Part shown: piece after piece, positions 44,249-56,013 of the stretch
Layout: the number at the start of each line of letters is the position of its first letter
Numbering within the stretch: position 1 is the stretch's first letter
Source: Actinospica acidithermotolerans
GTDB lineage: Bacteria > Actinomycetota > Actinomycetes > Streptomycetales > Catenulisporaceae
Assembly: GCF_018139625.1 (NCBI RefSeq)
Contig: NZ_JAGSOH010000034.1
Location: 1 to 60,099 of the forward strand
DNA length: 60,099 nt
Direction of reading: 5' to 3'
Position numbers and translations under genes: made by a program
Notes under the pieces: generated by a model
Seen by the model: the letters and a program-made list of their open reading frames with translations, nothing else
What the model was told of the DNA's origin: nothing
The model's database searches: none

Positions 44249-44322
44249 GCGAGCTTGCGAGCGAATCAACGTGGGCGGCGCGTGCGCGAAGCGCCCACCG
44301 GGCACCGGCGAGGTGGCGATGA
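44245..44322 (+). CDS. 25-codon ORF bridging nuoB and nuoC by ATGA at both ends
   Basis: ATG 44245 overlaps the nuoB stop (ATGA) and its own TGA (44320-44322) overlaps the nuoC ATG (ATGA). The peptide starts [10 protein letters not shown], is Arg/Ala-rich, and has no recognised family. Within it lies a hairpin GTGGGCG (44271-44277) / CGCCCAC (44292-44298). It may be a coupling cistron that keeps nuoB:nuoC translation stoichiometric, or a chance ORF. Confidence 0.4.
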   Translation: MSELASESTWAARARSAHRAPARWR

Positions 44323-45053
44323 GCGAGAATCTTCCGGAGCCGGTGCAGCCCGCGCGGCCGGAGCTGCCGCAGCCGCTCGCCGAGCAGGCGGCCGAGATCG
44401 TCGCCGTCCGCCGCGGCATGTTCGGCGGCAGCGGGTCCAGCGGCGACACCTCGGGCTACGGCCGGCTGGTGCGCACCATCGAGTTCCCCGGCCAGTCGCC
44501 GCGGCCGTACGGGGGCTACTTCGACGAGGTGGAGAACGAGCTGTTCGGCGCGCTCGACGAGCGCGACCTGGCGCCGGAGGCCGCGATCGAGAAGGTCGTG
44601 GTGCACCGCGGGCAGCTCACCTTCCACGTGCGCCGCGAGCACCTGCTCGAGGTCGCCAGGACCCTGCGCGACGATCCGGCGCTCAGATACGAGCTCTGCC
44701 TCGGCGTCTCCGGGGTGCACCTGCCGGGCGACACCGGCCGCGAGCTGCAGATCCTGGTGCCGCTGCTGTCGATCACGCACAACCGCCGGGTGCACCTGGC
44801 CGTCAGCTGCCCGGACGAGGACCCGCACATCCCCTCGCTGACCCCGGTCTACCCGGCGACGGACTGGCACGAGCGGGAGGCCTGGGACATGTTCGGCATC
44901 GTCTTCGACGGCCACCCGGCCCTCACCAGGATCCTGATGCCGGACGACTGGCCCGGGCACCCGCAGCGCAAGGACTACCCGCTCGGCGGCATCCCCGTCG
45001 AGTTCAAGGGCGCGCAGATCCCCTCCCCGGACCAGCGCAGGAGCTACCGATGA
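44319..45053 (+). CDS. nuoC: NADH-quinone oxidoreductase subunit C
   Basis: 244 residues from ATG 44319. 30-kDa subunit of the peripheral arm. Family segments include [20 protein letters not shown] (Streptomyces-type N-terminus), [20 protein letters not shown] and [19 protein letters not shown]. Stop overlaps the nuoD ATG. It starts within the end of the 25-codon bridge ORF. Confidence 0.97.
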   Translation: MSENLPEPVQPARPELPQPLAEQAAEIVAVRRGMFGGSGSSGDTSGYGRLVRTIEFPGQSPRPYGGYFDEVENELFGALDERDLAPEAAIEKVVVHRGQLTFHVRREHLLEVARTLRDDPALRYELCLGVSGVHLPGDTGRELQILVPLLSITHNRRVHLAVSCPDEDPHIPSLTPVYPATDWHEREAWDMFGIVFDGHPALTRILMPDDWPGHPQRKDYPLGGIPVEFKGAQIPSPDQRRSYR

Positions 45054-46459
45054 CTCTCACTGCGAACGATGGCCCCCGCCCCGACGCGATGGACGACGAC
45101 ATGGACGGTGGATTCGATCCCTACGCGGCGGCCGGGACGGTCGGTCCCGAGGAGGGCGACGAGACCGTCTACACCCTCAGCGGCGGGGACTGGGACGAGA
45201 TCGCCCAGGAGCTCGCCTCGGCGGCGGACGGCGAGGCGGTCGAGGAGCGGATCGTCGTCAACATGGGGCCGCAGCACCCCTCGACGCACGGCGTGCTGCG
45301 GCTCGTCGTCGAGACGGAGGGCGAGACCGTCACCGAGGTCCGCTGCGGGATCGGCTTCCTGCACACCGGGATCGAGAAGAACCTCGAGTACCGCAACTGG
45401 ACCCAGGGCTGCACCTTCGTCACCCGGATGGACTACACGACGCCCTTCTACCAGGAGGTCGCCTACTGCCTCGCGGTGGAGAAGCTGCTCGGCGTCGAGG
45501 ACCAGGTCCCCGAGCGGGCCAGCGTCATCCGGGTGCTGCTCATGGAGCTGAACCGGATCGCCTCGCACATGGTGTGCATCGCCACCGGCGGCATGGAGAT
45601 GGGCGCGCTGTCCGCGATGATCTTCGGCTTCCGCGAGCGCGAGCTGGTGCTGGACATCTTCGAGATGATCACCGGCCTGCGGATGAACCACGCGTTCATC
45701 CGTCCCGGCGGCGTCGCGCAGGACCTGCCGCCCGGCGCGGTGGACAAGATCCGCGAGTTCCTGGCGCTGATGCCGGAGCGGATGAAGGACATCGAGGCCC
45801 TGTGCAACGAGAACCCCATCTTCAAGGGGCGCACCGAGGGCGTCGGCTACCTGGACCTGACCGGCTGCATGGCGCTCGGCATCACCGGGCCGGTGCTGCG
45901 GGCCACCGGGCTGCCGCACGACCTGCGCAAGTCGCAGCCGTACTGCGGCTACGAGGACTACGACTTCGACGTCGTCACCTGGGACACCAGCGACTGCTAC
46001 GGCCGCTACCGGATCCGGATGGACGAGGTGCGCCAGTCGCTGCGGATCGTCGGGCAGTGCCTGGAGAAGCTCAAGCCGGGCCCGGTGATGATCGAGGACA
46101 AGAAGATCGCCTGGCCCGCGCAGCTCGCCCTCGGCGGCGACGGCATGGGCAACTCGCTGGACCACATCCGGCACATCATGGGCGAGTCCATGGAGGCCCT
46201 GATCCACCACTTCAAGCTGGTGACGGAGGGCTTCCGGGTGCCGCCCGGGCAGGTGTACGTCGGGATCGAGTCGCCGAAGGGCGAGCTCGGCTGCCACGCG
46301 GTGTCGGACGGGGGCACGCGGCCGTACCGGGTGCACTTCCGCGACCCCTCGTTCAACAACCTGCAGGCCGTCTCGGCGATGTCGGAGGGCGGCATGATCG
46401 CCGACCTCATCGTCGCGGTGGCCTCGATCGACCCGGTGATGGGAGGTGTCGACCGTTGA
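45050..46459 (+). CDS. nuoD: NADH-quinone oxidoreductase subunit D
   Basis: 469 residues. 49-kDa subunit that forms the quinone-binding cavity with Nuo[19 protein letters not shown] holds the conserved His-loop, and [20 protein letters not shown] and RAPSFNNLQ-like RDPSFNNLQ are present. An acidic N-terminal extension of about 65 residues precedes the conserved core, as in other actinobacteria. ATGA overlap with nuoC; stop overlaps nuoE. Confidence 0.98.
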   Translation: MTLTANDGPRPDAMDDDMDGGFDPYAAAGTVGPEEGDETVYTLSGGDWDEIAQELASAADGEAVEERIVVNMGPQHPSTHGVLRLVVETEGETVTEVRCGIGFLHTGIEKNLEYRNWTQGCTFVTRMDYTTPFYQEVAYCLAVEKLLGVEDQVPERASVIRVLLMELNRIASHMVCIATGGMEMGALSAMIFGFRERELVLDIFEMITGLRMNHAFIRPGGVAQDLPPGAVDKIREFLALMPERMKDIEALCNENPIFKGRTEGVGYLDLTGCMALGITGPVLRATGLPHDLRKSQPYCGYEDYDFDVVTWDTSDCYGRYRIRMDEVRQSLRIVGQCLEKLKPGPVMIEDKKIAWPAQLALGGDGMGNSLDHIRHIMGESMEALIHHFKLVTEGFRVPPGQVYVGIESPKGELGCHAVSDGGTRPYRVHFRDPSFNNLQAVSAMSEGGMIADLIVAVASIDPVMGGVDR

Positions 46460-47172
46460 GCACCGCGGAACTCGGACTGCCCGCCGTGCCCGCCAAGGGC
46501 TATCCCCAGGACGTGAAGGAGCGGCTCGACCAGGACGCCGACGCGGTGATCGCGCGGTACCCGGTCAAGCGCTCGGCCCTGCTCCCGTTGCTGCACCTCG
46601 TGCAGTCCGAGGAGGGCTTCGTGTCGGGTGACGGCATCAAGTACTGCGCCGACAAGCTCGACCTGACGACGGCCGAGGTCAGCGGAGTCGCCACCTTCTA
46701 TTCGATGTACAAGCGGCGCCAGGTCGGGGACTACCACGTGGGCGTGTGCACCAACACGCTGTGCGCGGTGCTCGGCGGCGACGAGATCTTCGCGACGCTC
46801 AAGGAGCACCTCGGCGTCGAGAACGACCAGCGCACCGAGGTCAGCGCAGGGGTTCCGGAGGCGCAGGGCAAGAGCCTCACGCTCGAGCACATCGAGTGCA
46901 ATGCGGCCTGCGACTTCGCGCCGGTGATGACCGTGAATTGGGAGCTGTTCGACAACATGACGCCCGAGAAGGCGAAGCAGCTGGTCGACGACCTGCTCGC
47001 CGGGCGCGAGGTCGTCGCCAGCCGCGGACCGGCGGTCTGCTCCTTCCGGGAGACCGAGCGGATCCTCGCGGGGTTCGAGGACCGCCGCGAGGACGCCGTC
47101 CACGGCGGGACCATCGCGCCCGAATCGATCGTCGGTCTTCGAGTCGCGCAGGCGCGAGGGGAGTCGGCATGA
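46456..47172 (+). CDS. nuoE: NADH-quinone oxidoreductase subunit E
   Basis: 238 residues starting at TTG 46456, set by the overlap with the nuoD stop (TTGA); no in-frame ATG or GTG fits. The 24-kDa subunit carries [2Fe-2S] N1a: ligands in VCTNTLC and IECNAAC. ATFYSMY and the long C-terminal extension are typical of actinobacteria. It works with NuoF in NADH oxidation. Confidence 0.95.
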   Translation: MSTAELGLPAVPAKGYPQDVKERLDQDADAVIARYPVKRSALLPLLHLVQSEEGFVSGDGIKYCADKLDLTTAEVSGVATFYSMYKRRQVGDYHVGVCTNTLCAVLGGDEIFATLKEHLGVENDQRTEVSAGVPEAQGKSLTLEHIECNAACDFAPVMTVNWELFDNMTPEKAKQLVDDLLAGREVVASRGPAVCSFRETERILAGFEDRREDAVHGGTIAPESIVGLRVAQARGESA

Positions 47173-48485
47173 CGCTCAAGCTGGCACCGGTGCTCTCCCG
47201 CGCGTGGGACGAGCAGGACTCGTACACGCTGGAGGGCTACCGGCGGCGCGAGGGCTACACCGCCATCCGCAAGGCGCTGACCGAGATGACGCCGGACGAG
47301 GTCATCGGCGAGGTCAAGGAGTCCGGCCTGCGCGGCCGCGGCGGCGGCGGCTTTCCGACCGGCGTGAAGTGGTCCTTCATCCCGCAGGGCGACGGCAAGC
47401 CGCACTACTTCGTGGTCAACGCGGACGAGTCGGAGCCGGGCACCTGCAAGGACATCCCGACCATGCTCGCCAACCCGCACGAGCTGATCGAGGGCATCGT
47501 CATCGGCAGCTACGCGATCCGCTCCCACCAGGCCTTCATCTACGTGCGCGGCGAGGTCACGCACGTGGCCAGGCGGCTGCTGGCGGCGGTCCGCGAGGCG
47601 TACGCCGCGGGCTTCCTCGGCAAGGACATCCTGGGCAGCGGGTTCGACCTCGACCTCACCGTGCACGTCGGCGCCGGCGCCTACATCTGCGGCGAGGAGA
47701 CGGCGCTGCTCGACTCGCTCGAAGGGCGCCGCGGCCAGCCGCGCAACCGGCCCCCCTTCCCGGCGGTCGAAGGCCTCTACGCCAGCCCGACCGTCGTCAA
47801 CAACGTCGAATCGGTGGCCTCGGTGCCCTCGATCCTGCGCAACGGCAAGGACTGGTTCCGCACCTTCGGCAGCGAGAAGAGCCCGGGCTTCGGATTCTTC
47901 TCCCTCTCCGGCCACGTCACCAGGCCCGGGCAGTACGAGGCCGGCCTCGGCGTCACCCTGCGGGAGCTGCTGGACCTCGCGGGCGGCATCCGGCACGGCC
48001 ACCGGCTGAAGTTCTGGACGCCGGGCGGCTCCTCGACGCCGCTGTTCACCGACGAGCACCTCGACGTGCCGCTGGACTTCGAGAACGTCGCGTCGGCCGG
48101 CTCGATCCTCGGCACCCGCGCGCTGCAGGTCTTCGACGAGACCACCTGCGTGGTCCGCGCGGCCCTGCGCTGGACCGAGTTCTACGCGCACGAGTCCTGC
48201 GGCAAGTGCACGCCCTGCCGCGAGGGGACGTACTGGCTGGTCCAGGCCTACCGGCGGCTCGAGGCCGGCCAGGGCGACGAGGCGGAGCTCGAGAAGCTGC
48301 TCGACATCTGCGACAACATCAACGGCCGGGCGTTCTGCGCGCTCGGCGACGGCGCGGTCTCCCCGATCGTCTCGTCCATCAAGTACTTCCGCGACGAGTA
48401 CCTCGAGCACCTGCGCCAGGGCGGCTGCCCCTTCGATCCGAGCCGCACCACGGTATGGGCCCCGGCCCTGACGGGAGCGTACTGA
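47169..48485 (+). CDS. nuoF: NADH-quinone oxidoreductase subunit F (NADH, FMN site)
   Basis: 438 residues from ATG 47169 (ATGA with nuoE). Binds NADH and FMN and cluster N3. [45 protein letters not shown] and [12 protein letters not shown] with a distal Cys in [11 protein letters not shown] are all present. nuoG begins at the last base of the stop (TGATG). Confidence 0.98.
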   Translation: MTLKLAPVLSRAWDEQDSYTLEGYRRREGYTAIRKALTEMTPDEVIGEVKESGLRGRGGGGFPTGVKWSFIPQGDGKPHYFVVNADESEPGTCKDIPTMLANPHELIEGIVIGSYAIRSHQAFIYVRGEVTHVARRLLAAVREAYAAGFLGKDILGSGFDLDLTVHVGAGAYICGEETALLDSLEGRRGQPRNRPPFPAVEGLYASPTVVNNVESVASVPSILRNGKDWFRTFGSEKSPGFGFFSLSGHVTRPGQYEAGLGVTLRELLDLAGGIRHGHRLKFWTPGGSSTPLFTDEHLDVPLDFENVASAGSILGTRALQVFDETTCVVRAALRWTEFYAHESCGKCTPCREGTYWLVQAYRRLEAGQGDEAELEKLLDICDNINGRAFCALGDGAVSPIVSSIKYFRDEYLEHLRQGGCPFDPSRTTVWAPALTGAY

Positions 48486-50977
48486 TGTCCGTCACCACCA
48501 CGAACAGCGTCCCGGCCCAGGGCGGCAGCGCGCAGCTCGAGGTCCCGCCGGGGCACGTGAAGCTCACCGTCGACGGCATCGAGGTGATCGCCAAGAAGGG
48601 CGAGCTGATCATCCGGGTCGCCGAGCGGCTCGGCATCGCGATCCCGCGCTTCTGCGACCACCCGCTGCTCGACCCCGTCGGCGCCTGCCGACAGTGCCTG
48701 GTCGAGGTCGAGGGCCAGCGCAAGCCGCTCGCCTCCTGCACCACGACCGTGTCGGACAACATGGTCGTCAAGACGCAGCTCACGTCCCCTGTCGCCGACA
48801 AGGCGCAGAAGGGCGTGATGGAGCTCCTCCTCATCAACCACCCGCTCGACTGCCCGGTCTGCGACAAGGGCGGCGAGTGCCCCCTGCAGAACCAGGCACT
48901 GAGCAACGGCCGGGGCGAGACGCGGTTCGAGGACAAGAAGCGCACCTTCGCCAAGCCGATCAACGTATCGGCGCAGGTCCTGCTCGACCGCGAACGCTGC
49001 GTCAACTGCGCGCGCTGCACCCGCTTCTCGGAGCAGATCGCCGGAGACCCCTTCCTCGCGCTGATCGAGCGCGGAGCGCAGCAGCAGGTCGGCATCTCGG
49101 TGGCCGGGGACCAGGACTTCGAGTCCTACTTCTCCGGGAACACCGTGCAGATCTGCCCGGTCGGCGCGCTCACCGGCGCCGCCTACCGGTTCCGCTCCCG
49201 GCCCTTCGACCTGGTCTCCTCGCCGAGCGCGTGCGAGCACTGCGCCTCCGGCTGCGCGCTGCGCACCGACCACCGCAGGGGCAAGGTGCTGCGGCGGCTG
49301 GCGGGCGACGACCCGGCGGTGAACGAGGAGTGGAACTGCGACAAGGGCCGCTGGGCCTTCCAGTACGCGACGCAGGCGGACCGCATCACGACCCCGCTGG
49401 TCCGCAGGGACGGCGAGCTCGTTCCCGCGTCCTGGCCGGAGGCGCTGCGCCTCGCGGCCGAGGGGCTGCGGGCGGCCCGCGGACAGGCGGGCGTGCTCGT
49501 CGGCGGCCGCGCGACCCTCGAGGACGCGTACGCCTACGCGAAGTTCGCCCGCCTCGCGCTGGACACCAACGACATCGACTTCCGCGCCCGGCCGCAGAGC
49601 CACGAGGAGGCCGAGTTCCTGGCCTCGCACGTGGCCGGCCGCAACCCCGAATCGGGCGGCCTGACGTACGCGGACCTCGACCGCGCCCCGGCCGTGCTGC
49701 TCGTCGGCTTCGAGCCGGAGGACGAGTCGCCGATCGTCTTCCTGCGGCTGCGCAAGGCCGCGCGGGTGAACAAGACGCACGTCGTCGCCATAGCGCCGCT
49801 GGCCACGCGCGGACTGCGCAAGTGCAACGGGACGCTGCTGAAGGCCGCTCCGCACACCGAGCCCGAGTTCCTCCGGGCGCTGGCCGAGGGCAGCTTCGAG
49901 GCCGGCCTGGACCACGCGGGCCTGGAGGTGGCGCGGCAGCTGCGCGAGGACGGCGCGGTCATCCTCGTCGGCGAACGGCTCGCCTCCGTGCCCGCGGCGC
50001 TCAGCGCGGCGCTGCGGCTGGCCAAGGCAACCGGCGCGAAGCTCGCCTGGGTGCCACGGCGCGCGGGCGAGCGCGGCGCGGTCGAGGCCGGCGCGATCTC
50101 GAACCTGCTGCCCGGCGCGCGGCCCATCGGCGACCCGCTGGCCCGCGGCCAGGTCGCCACGGCCTGGGGCGTCCGGGCCCTGCCGACGCTCGAGGGCCGG
50201 GACGGGGACGCGATCCTCACCGCGGCGCGGGTCGGCGAGATCGGCGGCCTGCTGGTCGGCGGCGTGGACCCAGCGGACCTGCCGGACCCCACCGGCGCGC
50301 TCGACGCCCTCGAGGCGGTCGGCTTCCTGGTGTCCTTGGAGCTCAGGCGCAGCGCGGTGACCGAGCTGGCCGACGTCGTCTTCCCGGTGGCCGCGGTCGC
50401 CGAGAAGGACGGCAGCTTCCTGGACTGGGAAGGCAGGGTGCGCACGTTCTCGGCGGCGCTGAGCCCCGAGGTCACCCAGACCCAGGGCGGCCAGATCAGC
50501 GATCTGCGCGTGCTGGACCGGATCGCCGACGCGATGGACGTGCACCTCGGCCTGCCCGACGTGGCCGCCGCGCGGCGCGAGCTGGACGAGCTCGGCACCT
50601 GGGACGGACCGCGCGCCCTGCCGCCGCGGGCCGAGATGCTGCAGCTCCCGGCGCCGGCCGCCGGGCAGGCCGTACTGGCCACGTGGCACCAGCTGCTCGA
50701 CGACGGACGGCTGCAGGACGGCGAGAAGCACCTCGCCGCCACCGCGCGCCGGCCCGTCGCGCGGCTGTCCGCGGCCACCGCGGCCGAGATCGGCGTCGCG
50801 GCCGGCGCACCCGTGATCGTCAGCACCGACGCCGGCTCGGTGACGCTGCCGGTCGAGGTCGCGGACCTGCCGGACCGCGTCGTCTGGCTACCGACCAACT
50901 CGCCGGGCTCCCACGTGCGCCGCATGCTCAGCGCGGACACCGGGGCCATCGTCTCTCTCATCGCGGAGGGCAGCTGA
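48485..50977 (+). CDS. nuoG: NADH-quinone oxidoreductase subunit G
   Basis: 830 residues. The N-terminal ferredoxin domain has [20 protein letters not shown] (N1b), then [19 protein letters not shown] and CVNCARC...ICPVGAL for N5 and N4. It also has CEHCASGC followed, after 27 residues, by Cys, the ligand set of the extra cluster N7 known from E. coli and Thermus. The remainder is a molybdopterin-oxidoreductase-like fold without visible cofactor motifs, as expected. Confidence 0.97.
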   Translation: MSVTTTNSVPAQGGSAQLEVPPGHVKLTVDGIEVIAKKGELIIRVAERLGIAIPRFCDHPLLDPVGACRQCLVEVEGQRKPLASCTTTVSDNMVVKTQLTSPVADKAQKGVMELLLINHPLDCPVCDKGGECPLQNQALSNGRGETRFEDKKRTFAKPINVSAQVLLDRERCVNCARCTRFSEQIAGDPFLALIERGAQQQVGISVAGDQDFESYFSGNTVQICPVGALTGAAYRFRSRPFDLVSSPSACEHCASGCALRTDHRRGKVLRRLAGDDPAVNEEWNCDKGRWAFQYATQADRITTPLVRRDGELVPASWPEALRLAAEGLRAARGQAGVLVGGRATLEDAYAYAKFARLALDTNDIDFRARPQSHEEAEFLASHVAGRNPESGGLTYADLDRAPAVLLVGFEPEDESPIVFLRLRKAARVNKTHVVAIAPLATRGLRKCNGTLLKAAPHTEPEFLRALAEGSFEAGLDHAGLEVARQLREDGAVILVGERLASVPAALSAALRLAKATGAKLAWVPRRAGERGAVEAGAISNLLPGARPIGDPLARGQVATAWGVRALPTLEGRDGDAILTAARVGEIGGLLVGGVDPADLPDPTGALDALEAVGFLVSLELRRSAVTELADVVFPVAAVAEKDGSFLDWEGRVRTFSAALSPEVTQTQGGQISDLRVLDRIADAMDVHLGLPDVAAARRELDELGTWDGPRALPPRAEMLQLPAPAAGQAVLATWHQLLDDGRLQDGEKHLAATARRPVARLSAATAAEIGVAAGAPVIVSTDAGSVTLPVEVADLPDRVVWLPTNSPGSHVRRMLSADTGAIVSLIAEGS

Positions 50978-52342
50978 ATGGCGAACATGGACCACTGGGT
51001 CATCAACGGCTTCGACACCCACATCCCGTGGTGGTTCCTGCTCACCGTGATCAAGGGCGTCGCGCTGTTCGCGATGCTCGTCGTCCTGACCCTGTTCAAC
51101 ATCTGGTTCGAGCGCCGCGTGGTGTCCTGGATGCAGATGCGCATCGGCCCGAACCGGGTCGGCCCGCAGGGCCTGCTGCAGTCGCTCGCCGACGGCGTGA
51201 AGCTGGCGCTCAAGGAGGACATCGTCCCGGAGAACGCCGACAAGCCGGTCTTCTGGCTTGCGCCGGTGCTCTCCGCGATCCCCGCGTTCCTGGCGTTCGC
51301 GGTGATCCCGTGGGGTCCCGAGGTCTCGATCTTCGGGCACCGGACCACGCTGCAGCTGGTCGACCTGCCGATCGGCGTGCTCTACATCCTGGCCGTCTCC
51401 TCGGTCGGCATCTACGGCATCGTGCTCGCCGGGTGGAGCTCCGGATCGACCTACCCGCTGCTCGGCGGCATCCGCTCGTCCGCGCAGATGATCTCCTACG
51501 AGATCGCGATGGGCCTGAGCTTCGCTGGCGTCTTCCTCTACGCCGGCACGATGTCCACCAGCGGGATCGTCGCCGCGCAGGAGCAGACCTGGTACATCCT
51601 GCCGCTGTGCATCTCCGGGATCATCTACATCATCGCGATGGTCGGTGAGACCAACCGGGCGCCGTTCGACCTCCCGGAGGCCGAGGGCGAGCTCGTCGGC
51701 GGCTTCCACACCGAGTACACCTCGCTGAAGTTCGCGCTGTTCTTCCTGGCCGAGTACATCAACCTGGTCACCGTCTCCAGCCTGGCGATCACGATGTTCT
51801 TCGGCGGCTGGCGCGCCCCCTGGCCGCTCTCGCTGTGGTCGGGCGCGAACCAGGGCTGGTACCCGATGATCTGGTTCCTGGTCAAGCTGCTGATCTTCGT
51901 CTTCGTCTTCATCTGGCTCCGCGGCACGCTTCCCCGCCTGCGCTACGACCAGTTCATGAAGCTGGGCTGGAAGGTGCTGATCCCGGTCTCCCTCGTCTGG
52001 CTGCTGCTGGTCGCGGTGATCCGCCAGCTCAAGAACGTCGGCGACATGGACCAGGCGCACCTGATCCCGATCTGCCTCGGCGCGGCCGCGCTGTTCGTCC
52101 TCGTGCTCGTCGCCCTCGAGGTGCGCGAGCGCAACCAGGTCTCCCGGGACCGCCGGTCGCGCGACGCGGCCGAGCTGGCCCGCGAGGAGGACCTGGAGGG
52201 ACTCGGCGGCGGCTTCCCGGTGCCGCCGATGCCGGGCCAGCAGCGCGCCGCGATCACCCCGCGCCCGCTGCGCACGCCGATCCTCGCCGTCACCGCAAAC
52301 GGACACACTCCAGCGGAGGAGGCCTCAGATGGCCGCCAGTAA
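50978..52342 (+). CDS. nuoH: NADH-quinone oxidoreductase subunit H
   Basis: 454 residues, ATG directly after the nuoG stop. About eight to nine helices; [20 protein letters not shown] and [22 protein letters not shown] are the quinone-cavity signatures. A cytoplasmic C-terminal tail of about 70 charged and Pro-rich residues extends past the usual end. Overlaps nuoI by 14 bp. Confidence 0.98.
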   Translation: MANMDHWVINGFDTHIPWWFLLTVIKGVALFAMLVVLTLFNIWFERRVVSWMQMRIGPNRVGPQGLLQSLADGVKLALKEDIVPENADKPVFWLAPVLSAIPAFLAFAVIPWGPEVSIFGHRTTLQLVDLPIGVLYILAVSSVGIYGIVLAGWSSGSTYPLLGGIRSSAQMISYEIAMGLSFAGVFLYAGTMSTSGIVAAQEQTWYILPLCISGIIYIIAMVGETNRAPFDLPEAEGELVGGFHTEYTSLKFALFFLAEYINLVTVSSLAITMFFGGWRAPWPLSLWSGANQGWYPMIWFLVKLLIFVFVFIWLRGTLPRLRYDQFMKLGWKVLIPVSLVWLLLVAVIRQLKNVGDMDQAHLIPICLGAAALFVLVLVALEVRERNQVSRDRRSRDAAELAREEDLEGLGGGFPVPPMPGQQRAAITPRPLRTPILAVTANGHTPAEEASDGRQ

Positions 52343-52955
52343 GGGCAAGAAGCCGGGCAAGCCGGGGCCGCTCGCCTCGGTCGCGGGCTTCGGCACCACC
52401 TTCGGCACGATGTTCAAGAAGCCGAACACCGAGCAGTACCCGGAGGAGAAGGTACCGACCCAGCTGCGCTTCCACGGCCGGCACCAGCTCAACCGGCATC
52501 CGGACGGCCTGGAGAAGTGCATCGGCTGCGAGCTGTGCGCCTGGGCGTGCCCGGCGGACGCGATCTACGTCGAGGGCGCGGACAACACCGAGGAGGAGCG
52601 CTTCTCCCCGGGCGAGCGCTACGGCCGCGTCTACCAGATCAACTACCTGCGCTGCATCCTGTGCGGCCTGTGCATCGAGGCCTGCCCGACCCGGGCGCTG
52701 ACCATGACGAACGAGTACGAGCTCGCCGACACCAGCCGCGAATCGCTGATCTACACCAAGGACCGGCTGCTCGCGCCGCTGGCCGAGGGCATGGTCCCGC
52801 CGCCGCACCGGATGTACGAGGACGCCTCGGGCCGCGAGGTCACCGAGAAGGAGTACTACCGCGGCGAGGTCCCGCGCGCGGACGACGACCTGCTCGGCCA
52901 GATGCTCGCCGCCGCGAAGGCCGCCGACGAGAACGCCGCGGAGGTGAGCTCCTGA
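52329..52955 (+). CDS. nuoI: NADH-quinone oxidoreductase subunit I
   Basis: 208 residues. Two 4Fe-4S ferredoxin motifs, [12 protein letters not shown] and [12 protein letters not shown], give N6a and N6b that link NuoG to NuoB. Basic N-terminus ([12 protein letters not shown]) and a long C-terminal tail. Stop overlaps the nuoJ ATG (TGATG). Confidence 0.98.
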   Translation: MAASKGKKPGKPGPLASVAGFGTTFGTMFKKPNTEQYPEEKVPTQLRFHGRHQLNRHPDGLEKCIGCELCAWACPADAIYVEGADNTEEERFSPGERYGRVYQINYLRCILCGLCIEACPTRALTMTNEYELADTSRESLIYTKDRLLAPLAEGMVPPPHRMYEDASGREVTEKEYYRGEVPRADDDLLGQMLAAAKAADENAAEVSS

Positions 52956-53773
52956 TGGGCAACACCGGACACGGCGAGACATTTCTGTTCTGGGTCGGGT
53001 CGATCATCTCGATCCTCGGCGCGCTCGGGCTGATCTTCTCCAAGAAGATCGTGCACGCCGCGCTCTGCCTGTGCACCGTGATGCTGTGCCTGGCCTTCTT
53101 CTACATGGCCCAGGGCGCGGTCTTCCTCGGCGTGGTGCAGATCGTCGTCTACACCGGCGCGGTCATGATGCTGTTCCTGTTCGTGCTCATGCTGATCGGC
53201 ATCGAGTCGCAGGACTCGCTGGTGGAGACGATCCGCGGCCAGCGCTGGCTGGCCGTGCCGTTCGTGCTCGCCTTCGGGTTCGTGCTCATCGGCGTCTACG
53301 CGCACGCGAACCTGCCGGAGTTCGTCGGCACGGACGCGGCGAACGCGAAGGGCGGCGGCAACGTCCAGTCCCTCGCGCTGCTGCTGTTCTCCCGCTACTT
53401 CTGGGCCTTCGAGGTCTCCTCGGCGGTGCTGATCACCTCGGCGACCGGCGCGATGGTGCTCACCCACCGGGAGCGCACCGTGCCGCGCAAGTCGCAGCGC
53501 GAGATCTCGATCGAGCGCTTCGAGCGCTGGGGCAAGGGCGAGAAGGTCTCGCTCACCGGCCTGCCTAACCCGGGCGTCTACGCGCAGCACAACGCGGTCG
53601 ACACCCCGGCGCTGCTGCCCGACGGCTCGCCGAGCGAGGCCAGCGTCAACGCGACGCTGCGCGGCCGGGACACGGTGCGCGGCTTCCGGCCGCTGCCGCT
53701 GCCCGGGGCCCGCCGCAACGGAGCCGCCGTCGCCTCCCGCGGCGACGCGGGCAACGAGGAGGTGTCGCAGTGA
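52955..53773 (+). CDS. nuoJ: NADH-quinone oxidoreductase subunit J
   Basis: 272 residues. Five helices in the first 175 residues, with [20 protein letters not shown] containing the pi-bulge helix region, and a charged cytoplasmic tail of about 95 residues typical of actinobacterial NuoJ. Stop overlaps the nuoK GTG (GTGA). Confidence 0.97.
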   Translation: MGNTGHGETFLFWVGSIISILGALGLIFSKKIVHAALCLCTVMLCLAFFYMAQGAVFLGVVQIVVYTGAVMMLFLFVLMLIGIESQDSLVETIRGQRWLAVPFVLAFGFVLIGVYAHANLPEFVGTDAANAKGGGNVQSLALLLFSRYFWAFEVSSAVLITSATGAMVLTHRERTVPRKSQREISIERFERWGKGEKVSLTGLPNPGVYAQHNAVDTPALLPDGSPSEASVNATLRGRDTVRGFRPLPLPGARRNGAAVASRGDAGNEEVSQ

Positions 53774-54069
53774 ACCCGGACAACTACCTGTACCTGTCCG
53801 CGATCCTGTTCACCCTCGGCGCGCTCGGGGTGCTGATCCGGCGCAACGCCATCGTCGTGTTCATGTGCATCGAGCTGATGCTGAACGCCGCGAACCTGGC
53901 GTTCGTCACCTTCAGCCGGATGCACGGCGCGCTCGACGGCCAGGTCATCGCGTTCTTCACGATGGTGGTCGCGGCGGCCGAGGTGGTCGTCGGCCTGGCC
54001 ATCATCATCAGCGTCTTCCGTACCCGCCGCTCGGCCTCGGTCGACGACGCCAATCTGCTCAAGTACTGA
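53770..54069 (+). CDS. nuoK: NADH-quinone oxidoreductase subunit K
   Basis: 99 residues, three helices. [20 protein letters not shown] includes the conserved membrane Glu of the proton channel; a second Glu lies in [16 protein letters not shown] 53770 set by overlap with nuoJ. Confidence 0.98.
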   Translation: MNPDNYLYLSAILFTLGALGVLIRRNAIVVFMCIELMLNAANLAFVTFSRMHGALDGQVIAFFTMVVAAAEVVVGLAIIISVFRTRRSASVDDANLLKY

Positions 54070-54083
54070 GAGGCCGAAGGCGC

Positions 54084-56012
54084 ATGACACCGTCCTATGC
54101 CCCGGTCGCGGCGACCGGCACGTTCGCCCTGACCGCCTGGGTCATCCTGCTCCCGCTCGCGGGCGCGGCGATCCTGCTGATCGGCGGCCGGCGGACGAAC
54201 CGCTGGGGCCACCTGCTCGGCTGCGCGGCCGCGATCGGCTCCTTCGTGCTCGGCGCGGTGCTCTTCTTCGCGCTGCTGGCCAAGCCCGGCGCCCAGCGCT
54301 CCTACGACCAGCACGTCTACACCTGGATCCCGGTGCCGGGGTTCACCGCCGACGTCGGCTTCCACCTCGACCAGCTCTCCATCGTCTTCGTGCTGCTGAT
54401 CACCGGTGTGGGCTCGCTGATCCACATCTACTCGGTCGCGTACATGGAGCACGACGAGAACCGGCGGAAGTTCTTCTGCTACCTGAACCTCTTCCTCGCC
54501 GCGATGCTCGTCCTCGTCCTCGCCGACAACTACCTGCTGCTGTACGCGGGCTGGGAGGGCGTGGGCCTGGCCTCGTACCTGCTGATCGGCTTCTGGCAGC
54601 ACAAGCCCTCGGCGGCGGTCGCGGCCAAGAAGGCGTTCATCGTCAACCGCGTCGGCGACGTCGGCCTGTCCATCGCGGTCATGCTGATGTACACGACGTT
54701 CGGCAGCTTCGCCTTCGGCCCGGTGCTCAACGGCGCCTCCAGCGCGAAGGTCGGCACGATGACGGCGATCGGCCTGCTCCTGCTGCTCGGCGCCTGCGGC
54801 AAGTCGGCGCAGTTCCCGCTGCAGTCCTGGCTCCTCGACGCGATGGAGGGCCCGACCCCGGTCAGCGCCCTGATCCACGCCGCGACGATGGTCACCGCGG
54901 GCGTCTACCTGATCGTCAGGTCCAACGCCATCTTCGACGTCTCACCGAACGCCCGCCTCGTCGTCACCATCATCGGCGCGATCACGCTGATGTTCGGTGC
55001 GATCATCGGCTGCGCGAAGGACGACATCAAGAAGGCGCTCGCCGGATCGACGATGTCTCAGATCGGCTACATGATCCTGGCCGCCGGCCTCGGCCCGATC
55101 GGCTACGTCTTCGCGATCATGCACCTGATCACGCACGGTTTCTTCAAGGCGGGGCTCTTCCTCGGCGCCGGCTCGGTCATGCACGGCATGAACGACGACG
55201 TGAACATGCGGCACTACGGCGCGCTGCGCAAGTTCATGCCGTGGACCTACGTCACCTTCGGCCTCGGCTACCTCGCGATCATCGGGGTGCCGCCGTTCTC
55301 CGGCTATTGGTCCAAGGACAAGATCATCGAGGCGGCGTTCGCCCAAGGCGGCACGTCCGGCTGGATCCTCGGCTGCGCGGCACTGCTCGGCGCGCTGGTC
55401 ACCGCGTTCTACATGACGCGCGTGGTGCTGATGACCTTCTTCGGCCAGAAGCGCTGGGTCCCGGACGCCGAGGGCCACGAGCCGCACCCGCACGAGTCGC
55501 CGTGGATCATGGTGGTCCCGATGGTCGTGCTGGCGGTCGGCTCCGTCGCCGCGGGCTTCCTGTTCTCGTACCACAACGCGTTCGTGAACTGGCTGAGCCC
55601 GGTCACCGGGTTCAGCGAGGGCCACTCGCCGATCAACACGGCCGTCCTCCAGGTGGTCACGCTGGTGGTCGTCGCCCTCGGCATCGGCTACGCCTACCTG
55701 GGCTACGGCCTGCAGCAGGCCCCGTCGACGCCGCCGCTCGGCTCCTTCGCGACCCGCGCGGCCCGGCAGGACCTGTACGGCGACGCGTTCAACGAGCTCG
55801 TGTTCATGCGCGGCGGCCAGTACCTGACCCGCGTGCTCGTGTACTTCGACATGAAGGGCGTGGACGGCGTGGTCAACGGGGTCTCGGCCGGGCTCGGCGG
55901 CAGCTCCGGGCGATTGAGGAAGCTGCAATCGGGCTTCGTCCGCTCCTACGCGCTCTCGATGTTCGGCGGCGCCACGCTGCTGATCGTGGCCCTACTCCTG
56001 GTGCGAGGCTGA
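54084..56012 (+). CDS. nuoL: NADH-quinone oxidoreductase subunit L
   Basis: 642 residues, antiporter-like proton pump with about 16 helices at the tip of the membrane arm. Conserved [15 protein letters not shown], the lysine helix [41 protein letters not shown] and the lateral helix toward the C-terminus. ATG 54084 lies 14 bp after nuoK; the nearby upstream codons lack similarity. Confidence 0.98.
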   Translation: MTPSYAPVAATGTFALTAWVILLPLAGAAILLIGGRRTNRWGHLLGCAAAIGSFVLGAVLFFALLAKPGAQRSYDQHVYTWIPVPGFTADVGFHLDQLSIVFVLLITGVGSLIHIYSVAYMEHDENRRKFFCYLNLFLAAMLVLVLADNYLLLYAGWEGVGLASYLLIGFWQHKPSAAVAAKKAFIVNRVGDVGLSIAVMLMYTTFGSFAFGPVLNGASSAKVGTMTAIGLLLLLGACGKSAQFPLQSWLLDAMEGPTPVSALIHAATMVTAGVYLIVRSNAIFDVSPNARLVVTIIGAITLMFGAIIGCAKDDIKKALAGSTMSQIGYMILAAGLGPIGYVFAIMHLITHGFFKAGLFLGAGSVMHGMNDDVNMRHYGALRKFMPWTYVTFGLGYLAIIGVPPFSGYWSKDKIIEAAFAQGGTSGWILGCAALLGALVTAFYMTRVVLMTFFGQKRWVPDAEGHEPHPHESPWIMVVPMVVLAVGSVAAGFLFSYHNAFVNWLSPVTGFSEGHSPINTAVLQVVTLVVVALGIGYAYLGYGLQQAPSTPPLGSFATRAARQDLYGDAFNELVFMRGGQYLTRVLVYFDMKGVDGVVNGVSAGLGGSSGRLRKLQSGFVRSYALSMFGGATLLIVALLLVRG

Positions 56013-56013
56013 C

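Noticed and set aside
45044-46336. Minus-strand ORF opposite nuoD, and similar antisense ORFs across nuo
   Set aside because: Mirror frames of strongly conserved complex I genes with no independent evidence.
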